Shown: piece by piece, positions 13,316 through 18,322 of the stretch
Layout: each line of letters starts with the position of its first letter
Numbering within the stretch: position 1 is the first letter of the stretch
Assembly (NCBI GenBank): GCA_964648505.1
Contig: CAZYMI010000027.1
Coordinates: 1-18,322 of the forward strand
DNA: 18,322 nt
Source of the DNA: CAZYMI01 sp964648505
GTDB lineage: Bacteria; Pseudomonadota; Alphaproteobacteria; Micavibrionales; Micavibrionaceae
Reading direction: 5' to 3'
Notes under the pieces: model-generated
The model's database searches: none
Seen by the model: the letters and a program-made list of their open reading frames with translations, nothing else
Told to the model about the DNA's origin: nothing
Program-made: the position numbers and the translations under genes

Positions 13316-15139
13316 ATGTCACAAACCAAGCTACCCAAGCCGCAAGAGCATATCAGAAACTTCGCCATCATCGCCCATATCGATCATGGAAAGTCCACGC
13401 TGGCCGATCGCTTAATTGAAACATGCGGCGGCCTTGAAAGGCGTGAAATGCGCCAGCAGGTTCTTGATTCAATGGATATTGAGCGTGAACGCGGCATCAC
13501 AATCAAAGCGCAAACCGTGCGCCTTGCCTATAAAGCCAAAGACGGAATCGAATACCAGCTTAATTTAATGGATACGCCCGGCCATGTGGATTTTTCTTAT
13601 GAAGTTTCACGCTCACTTGCATCATGCGAAGGGTCTTTACTTGTGGTGGATGCTTCGCAAGGGGTGGAGGCGCAAACTCTTGCCAATGTATATCAGGCGA
13701 TAGAAAATAATCATGAAATTATTCCAGTCATTAATAAAATTGATCTGCCGGCTGCAGATGTAGAACGTGTGCGTGAACAGATCCAAGATGTGATTGGTCT
13801 TGATGCTTCAAATGCCGTGCCTGTTTCAGGAAAAAGTGGGCTTGGTATCGATGATTTACTTGAAGCCATTGTACAACGTTTACCCGCTCCTGAAGGAAAC
13901 CGTGACGCACCCTTAAAAGCTCTTCTGGTCGATAGTTGGTATGATAGCTATTTAGGCGTAGTTATTCTTATCCGCGTCATTGATGGAAAAATTAAAAAGG
14001 GCCAGAAAATAAAATTCATGAGTTCGGGCGCAGAACGTGATGTGGAACGGGTTGGTATGTTTACACCAAAACCAGTGCTGCTCGATGATTTGTCTGCTGG
14101 TGAAATGGGCTTTATTACGGCGGCTATAAAAGATATCTCGGAAACCAAAGTGGGCGATACCATCACGACTGAACGCGGCGGCGCGACACAAGCGTTACCC
14201 GGATTCAAACCATCTGTGCCTATGGTCTTCTGTTCTCTGTTTCCGGTAGATAGCTCTGAATTTTTAAAGCTGAAAGAATCCCTTGGAAAATTAAAGTTAA
14301 ATGATGCCGCCCTGCATTATGAGCCTGAAAATTCACAAGCTTTGGGCATGGGTTTTCGATGCGGGTTTTTAGGCCTTCTTCATCTTGAAATTATTCAAGA
14401 ACGTTTGGTACGTGAATTTGATCTGGACCTTATCCCAACAGCGCCTTCTGTTGTCTATAAAATTTTTAAAACAGATGGAACCGTTTTAGAGTTATACAAT
14501 CCAGCCGACATGCCAGATCCGGTGCGTATCGAACATGTTGAAGAACCTTGGATCAAAGCAACAATTTTGACCCCTGATGAATATTTAGGCCCGCTTATTC
14601 AGCTCTGCCAAGATAAACGTGGTATTCAAAAAGAACTGACCTATGCCGGAAGCCGCGCGATGCTTATATACCACTTACCCCTAAACGAGGTGGTGTTTGA
14701 TTTTTATGACCGTCTGAAGTCTATTTCGCGGGGCTATGCAAGCTTCGATTATCAGGTTGATGAGTATATTGATGGAGATCTGGTTAAAATGGAAATTCTT
14801 GTTAATCAGGAACCTGTTGATGCGCTTTCCATGGTTGTACATCGTTCGCAAGCGGAACGCCGCGGCAGGCATTTATGCGAACGCCTAAAAGAACTTATTC
14901 CACGCCAGATGTTTAAAATTGCGATTCAAGCTGCGCTTGGTGGAAAAATTATTGCGCGTGAAGATATTTCTGCCTTCCGCAAAGACGTAACCGCAAAATG
15001 CTATGGCGGCGATGCAACGCGTAAGCGTAAATTGTTAGAAAAACAAAAAGAAGGCAAAAAGAAAATGCGTATGTACGGATCAGTTGAAATTCCGCAATCT
15101 GCCTTCATCAATGCTCTGAAAATGGGGGATGAAAAGTAA
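13316..15139 (+). CDS. lepA: Elongation factor 4 (LepA), ribosome back-translocating GTPase
   Basis: LepA/EF4 is a ribosome-binding translational GTPase implicated in remodelling stalled or mistranslocated ribosomes and in initiation and 30S assembly. The 607-residue length fits the family (about 600). The G domain has AHIDHGKST (20-28), RERGITIKAQTV, DTPGHVDF and NKIDLP. Downstream regions show the elongation-factor domains (GFRCGFLGLLHLEIIQERL) and the LepA-specific C-terminal domain with RAMLIYHLPLNEVV, GYASFDYQ and a terminal YGSVEIPQSAFINAL. The ATG is the natural family start, although the only purine-rich site (GAGGGATAGG, 13291-13300) is too far upstream for a standard Shine-Dalgarno, so initiation may be weak. 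The TAA overlaps the next ATG by one base (TAATG), coupling it to the exported protein gene. Confidence 0.98.
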   Translation: MSQTKLPKPQEHIRNFAIIAHIDHGKSTLADRLIETCGGLERREMRQQVLDSMDIERERGITIKAQTVRLAYKAKDGIEYQLNLMDTPGHVDFSYEVSRSLASCEGSLLVVDASQGVEAQTLANVYQAIENNHEIIPVINKIDLPAADVERVREQIQDVIGLDASNAVPVSGKSGLGIDDLLEAIVQRLPAPEGNRDAPLKALLVDSWYDSYLGVVILIRVIDGKIKKGQKIKFMSSGAERDVERVGMFTPKPVLLDDLSAGEMGFITAAIKDISETKVGDTITTERGGATQALPGFKPSVPMVFCSLFPVDSSEFLKLKESLGKLKLNDAALHYEPENSQALGMGFRCGFLGLLHLEIIQERLVREFDLDLIPTAPSVVYKIFKTDGTVLELYNPADMPDPVRIEHVEEPWIKATILTPDEYLGPLIQLCQDKRGIQKELTYAGSRAMLIYHLPLNEVVFDFYDRLKSISRGYASFDYQVDEYIDGDLVKMEILVNQEPVDALSMVVHRSQAERRGRHLCERLKELIPRQMFKIAIQAALGGKIIAREDISAFRKDVTAKCYGGDATRKRKLLEKQKEGKKKMRMYGSVEIPQSAFINALKMGDEK

Positions 15140-16008
15140 TGATACGTGAAAAAACCCTTATTCTTTTTGGTTTTTTCGTCCTCAGCATTCCAGCCTTAGC
15201 AGGGGAAAAAGTTTTACCCCCACCTGCCCCAAACGCACCTTCAGCGCCCCACGTTCCAAGCCTGCCCCAAAAGCCGGAAGTGGGTATGCACCATGTGCGT
15301 GTTACCGACCCCAAGCCAGATAGTGCGCAAAACCAATCAATCACTTTAACAAAACCTGAAAGCAAAGAGACACCTACTAAGCTGAAAGAAAACGATCCAA
15401 ACATTCTTAAAGATTTTTCACTTATCCCCAATACAGCTTTGTCGGATGAAAAAATAATTACAGGCAAGGCACCAAAAGTATATTTTACACCTGCAAGTGA
15501 TCTGCATGCCTGGAAAAAAATTTCTGCGCTGATGTCGGGTGCAAATACAAAAACAATCGATGACGCGATCAAGGAAGTGGAATCAAGCCCTGCTAATATA
15601 TCGCCTTCCGGCCTTTTTCTGGCAGCTGGAATTTACACACAGCGCGGCGATCTTAAACGCGCAGCCCAACTTTACTATCTAGCTCAGCTTCGGGCGCAAT
15701 TTGATAAACTCCGCTGGCCCAAACCATCCCCTTCTTCAAGCAGACAAGACGCTGAGCTTTTTAAACTGGCAGAACTTTATGGCCCCCCTATTAATAGCTG
15801 GGTTATGGCCGATTCAAAGCGATTACAAGAAATTGTAAATGAGGCCAAGAAAATGGATGAAAAAACACCTTATAGCTATCATCCCGGGCATACATTAGCG
15901 TTTGGTCGCGACGAAAAAGAATGGCCCTTACTTCATACAAAAGCTAGAGAAATATTTTCAACTGAGTCACAAAAGATCATCGATTCACTCAAAACACTTG
16001 GCCGATAA
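15139..16008 (+). CDS. Exported proline-rich protein with helical-repeat-like region
   Basis: This 289-residue protein is not recognised. A classical signal peptide is visible: a positive N-terminus (MIREK), a hydrophobic core (about 6-19) and a probable cleavage after ALA at residue 21 (ALA-GEK). No lipobox Cys is present, so a soluble periplasmic or outer-membrane-associated protein is expected. Residues about 25-50 are Pro/Ala-rich (PPPAPNAPSAPHVPSLPQKP), resembling an extended spacer. Residues about 125-210 are helical and include GIYTQRGDLKRAAQLYYLAQ, which reads like a TPR or Sel1-type helix pair. The ATG shares one base with the lepA stop, so it is translated from the lepA message; exported neighbours of lepA (for example lepB) are common, but this is not a signal peptidase. 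Function unknown. Confidence 0.8.
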   Translation: MIREKTLILFGFFVLSIPALAGEKVLPPPAPNAPSAPHVPSLPQKPEVGMHHVRVTDPKPDSAQNQSITLTKPESKETPTKLKENDPNILKDFSLIPNTALSDEKIITGKAPKVYFTPASDLHAWKKISALMSGANTKTIDDAIKEVESSPANISPSGLFLAAGIYTQRGDLKRAAQLYYLAQLRAQFDKLRWPKPSPSSSRQDAELFKLAELYGPPINSWVMADSKRLQEIVNEAKKMDEKTPYSYHPGHTLAFGRDEKEWPLLHTKAREIFSTESQKIIDSLKTLGR

Positions 16009-16021
16009 GCTTTTCACCCCC

Positions 16022-16050
16022 CTGCCAAGCACTAAATATTCTGCTATAAT
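16022..16050 (+). promoter_or_regulatory. Candidate sigma-70 promoter with perfect -10
   Basis: CTGCCA (16022-16027, 4 of 6), an exact 17-base spacer, and TATAAT (16045-16050, 6 of 6) lie in the 67-base gap after the exported protein gene. The predicted start, near 16057, is about 19 bases before ATG 16076. Confidence 0.6.
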
Positions 16051-16060
16051 AAATTCACTG

Positions 16061-16066
16061 AAGGGG
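16061..16066 (+). promoter_or_regulatory. Ribosome binding site deciding the start at 16076
   Basis: AAGGGG lies 9 bases before ATG 16076. It favours this start over the open frame that extends back to 15902 inside the preceding gene and across the promoter. Confidence 0.6.
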
Positions 16067-16075
16067 CTTCCGTTT

Positions 16076-16999
16076 ATGTCTGATCTTAATATGTCCTTGC
16101 TGCGAGAAAAATTTACAATCCGTGATAGTCGCGGAGAGGATATTGCAGGGCACCCTGTTACAGCCTTGTCCAACCGAATGGTCATTCCTTTACATGATGA
16201 TCGGGGCCGCAAAGTGGAAACTTTTATTGTGCGCGCTCAAAATATGCATAGTTGTGCCCGCATGGCTTCAAAAATAATTTCAAGCTATCAGCGCATGGGA
16301 CCCATTTTAAACCGCCCCATTCCCTTCGATTGGGATGTAACCTGGGACGGAATGATCGAAGAATATGAAAGACAATATAATTCTGCCCGCTGGATTTGCG
16401 TGTATGCAAACGGCAAGTTAATCTATAAGTCAGGATCTCATCATATTTTTCTCGACCTCATTGAAAAATGCGATGATGAAAATCGTGATAACTACGATAA
16501 TGCGGTCATTCTTGCCGAAAAAGCCTTCAGTAAAGCTGGAAAAGTTGTCACGATTGAACACGATTCAAATGTTGCCTTGGTTTTAAATGTGAAAGCCTAT
16601 GAAGCACGATGCGGCATTATTCTCAGAGGCGCTGCAAAAACAGCAACCTTTAACTTTATTGCAGAAACCAGAGACGAAGAAAACGTCATTAATTCAGCGA
16701 ATTGCCTGTCTGTTGCCGCGTCTTATCTGGAAGGCATTCAGCTTGCTTATGTGATTGGCAGCATTAATGAGAAAGTAAAACTAGGATTGTTAGAACAATA
16801 TTCAGATGACTGGCGCAAAGCTGAAAGTGCACGCCGAAGACTTGGCCGTCTTAATGCTGAAATTCGTAGTTTTGAAAACAGGCTCGATGTGCGTTACCGT
16901 CCTGAAAAGCCCGAATTTGGTATGATTGTCGAAGAAGCTGAGCGCAATATTCGTGAAGCTGTGAACGCGCGCATCAATGCGGAGAGTGAAAAGATTTGA
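16076..16999 (+). CDS. Unknown soluble protein, 307 residues
   Basis: I do not recognise this protein. The frame is open from 15902, but that segment is out of frame within the preceding gene and lies upstream of the TATAAT and AAGGGG signals, so ATG 16076 is chosen. There is no signal peptide or membrane segment, so it is probably cytoplasmic. It has a mixed alpha/beta N-terminal half with conspicuous aromatic patches (PFDWDVTWDGM near 83-93, then ARWICVYANGKLIYKSGSHHIF) and a central region with KVVTIEHDSNVALVLNVKAYEA. The C-terminal third is helical, with a charged coiled-coil-like stretch from about 240 (WRKAESARRRLGRLNAEIRSFENRL). It has its own promoter. Its TGA overlaps the TTG start of the UbiA-like gene (TTGA), linking the two in one transcript. 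No catalytic motif was identified. Confidence 0.8.
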   Translation: MSDLNMSLLREKFTIRDSRGEDIAGHPVTALSNRMVIPLHDDRGRKVETFIVRAQNMHSCARMASKIISSYQRMGPILNRPIPFDWDVTWDGMIEEYERQYNSARWICVYANGKLIYKSGSHHIFLDLIEKCDDENRDNYDNAVILAEKAFSKAGKVVTIEHDSNVALVLNVKAYEARCGIILRGAAKTATFNFIAETRDEENVINSANCLSVAASYLEGIQLAYVIGSINEKVKLGLLEQYSDDWRKAESARRRLGRLNAEIRSFENRLDVRYRPEKPEFGMIVEEAERNIREAVNARINAESEKI

Positions 17000-17885
17000 A
17001 GCAAGACAGTTGTTTATACAAAAATATTTTTTCTTTATTGCGTATTCGTCATTGGATAAAAAACCTTTTTATTTTTATCCCTTTATTCTTTACGCCCTCG
17101 CTTTGGTCGGCACCCACTTTTTTATCAGCGCCTTATGTTTTGTATCTTTTTCATTTATTGCAAGCGCCATTTATATCTTAAATGACTGGATAGATCGAAA
17201 AGCCGATTCCCTTCACCCCTTAAAAGCAAGCAGGCCCCTTGCAGCAGGAAAAATATCAGGGCAATACGCAGCCTTCACCGCAATGTTGTGTTTGGCAATT
17301 GGATTTTTTATCGCCCTATTCTTAAACAAATATGTTCTTGTTCTTGTTCTTATTTTATTATATTTACTAAATAATCTAATTTATAATTTTTACTTTAGAA
17401 CAAAAGATCTGCTTGATATCTTCTCAATTAGCATTGGGTTTGTTATTCGTGTTCTTATAGGTGCTGTTGCTTTAAACATAGAACCAAGCAGCTGGTTACT
17501 TACCTGTACTGGTCTGGTTTCATTATTTATGGCCGCAGAAAAAAGGCGAGATGATTTAAACCGTTACACTGATGTGTCTTCCAGACCATCACTTTCAGGT
17601 TATACGCATGAATTTTTAATGGCTGTGTCTATTATTCTACTTGGATGTCTGGCTTCTTTCTATCTGATCTATGTCACAGACCACACGATACAATTAAAAT
17701 TTAAGACACCCTACCTTCCTATAACTTCGTTATTTGTTTTGTTTGGCGTATTAAGATATCTGCAATTATCTTTAGTTTATACCCGCAGTGGTTCACCACT
17801 CGACATTATTATCTCCGATAGACCGCTAAAAATCAGCGTTCTGTGCTGGCTGATATTTTTTATGATCGTTTTTTTAACGCACTAA
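16996..17885 (+). CDS. UbiA-superfamily prenyltransferase (DPPR-synthase-like), split by a -1 frameshift
   Basis: The best reading starts at TTG 16996, which overlaps the upstream TGA and has GGAGAG (16981-16986) 9 bases before it. This frame encodes the conserved N-terminus LLRIRHWIKNLFIFIPLFF, then stops at 17181. The rest of the protein lies one base back (-1), carrying the Asp-rich motif NDWIDRKAD (63-71), HPLKASRPLAAGKIS, KDLLDIFSISIGFVIRV and FMAAEKRRDDL. Joining the frames at 17118-17124 gives 296 residues with many membrane helices and normal spacing between motifs. Sequence type matches UbiA enzymes that transfer phosphoribose to decaprenyl (polyprenyl) phosphate, supplying arabinose or ribose donors for envelope polysaccharides. 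The alternative ATG at 16977 gives an open frame but lacks the conserved N-terminus. It may be a programmed frameshift, a true mutation or a sequence error. Confidence 0.82.
17118..17124 (+). promoter_or_regulatory. Candidate -1 frameshift slippery heptamer
   Basis: In the upstream frame the codons read ACT TTT TTA, so these seven bases are T TTT TTA, the X_XXY_YYZ form used for -1 slippage. After slipping, the next codon is ATC at 17124, which continues the UbiA domain. No clear downstream stem-loop or pseudoknot was found, and a T6 run is also a typical homopolymer error site. Confidence 0.4.
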
Positions 17886-18322
17886 ATCAGCAAACCGACT
17901 TTTGTTGCAAACTTTTTCTATTCTTCCCGTAACATCAGAAAGCAGATCAGAAAAATGAAGCAAGTTATTATTATTCTTTTTTGTTAAAATTAAAAGCCTA
18001 GTCCCTTTAACACGAAAAGCATTGTAAGTCTTTACATCAAGGCCAGAAAAATCCTTACAATAACCTGCCGATTCAAAAACGATAAGCGTATCCGCTTGCT
18101 TCAAAATTTCAGGGGCCTTATCCTTTCCATACGGAAAGTGCCACATCTCTCTCGAAAAGCTTTTTGGTGAAATTGCCCCTGCTGCAAAATTAATCCAGAT
18201 GGACCCAAGATCTTTTTTGTGCAGATTATATCTTTGATAAAACACTTCATAGTTATCTGCTGTCTCTAAATCATAAGTTTTCAAAAAACTAAAAAAAACA
18301 TAATCCCGTATTAGCTTACCGC
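17874..18322 (-). CDS. Unknown protein, 3' part only (runs off the window)
   Basis: The minus-strand frame stays open to the window edge (no stop in 18285-18322), and the only in-window start near the top is a TTG at 18284. The preceding in-frame residues (GKLIRDYVFFSFLK) continue naturally, so this is probably the C-terminal portion of a longer protein. The visible ~149 residues look like a soluble alpha/beta region: IWINFAAGAISPKSF, a charged and aromatic segment (MWHFPYGKDKAPE), then a strand-rich part (ADTLIVFES, TRLLILTKK) with an Asn run. No family is recognised. Its stop lies inside the end of the UbiA-like gene, a 12-base tail-to-tail overlap, so neither gene has a separate terminator there. 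A role in the same envelope-lipid pathway would be speculation. Confidence 0.65.
   Translation of the reverse strand, partial: GKLIRDYVFFSFLKTYDLETADNYEVFYQRYNLHKKDLGSIWINFAAGAISPKSFSREMWHFPYGKDKAPEILKQADTLIVFESAGYCKDFSGLDVKTYNAFRVKGTRLLILTKKNNNNLLHFSDLLSDVTGRIEKVCNKSRFADLVR

Noticed and set aside
13948..14208. Overlapping minus-strand ORFs inside lepA
   Set aside because: Two different frames are open by chance opposite a strongly conserved gene; no family resemblance or start signals.
15902..16075. N-terminal extension of the 16076 protein
   Set aside because: It lies out of frame inside the preceding gene and upstream of a perfect TATAAT and an AAGGGG ribosome site.
16977..17123. ATG 16977 as the start of the UbiA-like protein
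   Set aside because: The encoded N-terminus (MRRVKRFEARQLF and onward) lacks the family WIKN motif, which is present in the overlapping frame from TTG 16996 with a suitable ribosome site. The 16977 frame is open there by chance.
18282..18284. TTG 18284 as the true start of the minus-strand gene
   Set aside because: The frame continues open to the window edge with ordinary codons and no ribosome site precedes the TTG, so the gene is probably truncated by the window.

Overview
The window is a compact, gene-dense bacterial chromosome segment with moderate-to-low GC by eye. It appears to come from an alphaproteobacterium. The best lineage marker is a ChpT-type histidine phosphotransferase (1268-1912), a phosphorelay protein characteristic of the CckA-ChpT-CtrA pathway of Alphaproteobacteria. 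The hybrid CheA and a UbiA-type lipid phosphoribosyltransferase fit that placement. I cannot name the genus; a free-living or Micavibrio/Rhodospirillales-like lineage is a guess. No tRNA, rRNA, CRISPR array, insertion sequence or phage gene was seen.

Layout. (1) 2-1912: a small membrane-anchored J-domain protein, galU, and chpT, which overlaps galU by 4 bases. (2) 2052-7506: a complete chemotaxis signalling operon, cheA-cheW-cheY-cheB-cheR, all on + with overlaps or tiny gaps. CheA is a hybrid with two CheW-like modules and a C-terminal receiver. No chemoreceptor, cheD or cheZ gene lies in the window. The 139-base gap before cheA carries a sigma-54-like element and a near-match to a CtrA box. 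(3) 7548-9134: purH, with an inverted repeat just before its start. (4) 9202-13163: an accessory-looking block with two small Gly/Ala-rich membrane-active-looking proteins, each apparently in its own transcription unit with a good terminator. Facing them on the minus strand is a large unrecognised J-domain protein with several membrane segments. All three products end in Ala/Pro-rich tails. (5) 13316-16008: lepA (EF4) coupled by a 1-base overlap to an exported proline-rich protein. (6) 16022-17885: a conserved-looking unknown protein with its own promoter, coupled through a TTGA overlap to a UbiA-superfamily gene. (7) 17874-18322: the 3' part of an unknown minus-strand gene that runs off the window and overlaps the UbiA gene end-to-end by 12 bases.

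The strongest unusual observation is in the UbiA gene. Its conserved N-terminus (LLRIRHWIKNLF) and the rest of the protein lie in two reading frames. They join with no loss of residues at 17118-17124, which reads T TTT TTA in the upstream frame and is a canonical -1 slippery heptamer. It could be programmed frameshifting, a homopolymer sequencing or assembly error, or a real inactivating indel. The second candidate of interest is the block of two glycine-zipper-like proteins beside the membrane J-domain protein, which resembles no system I recognise.
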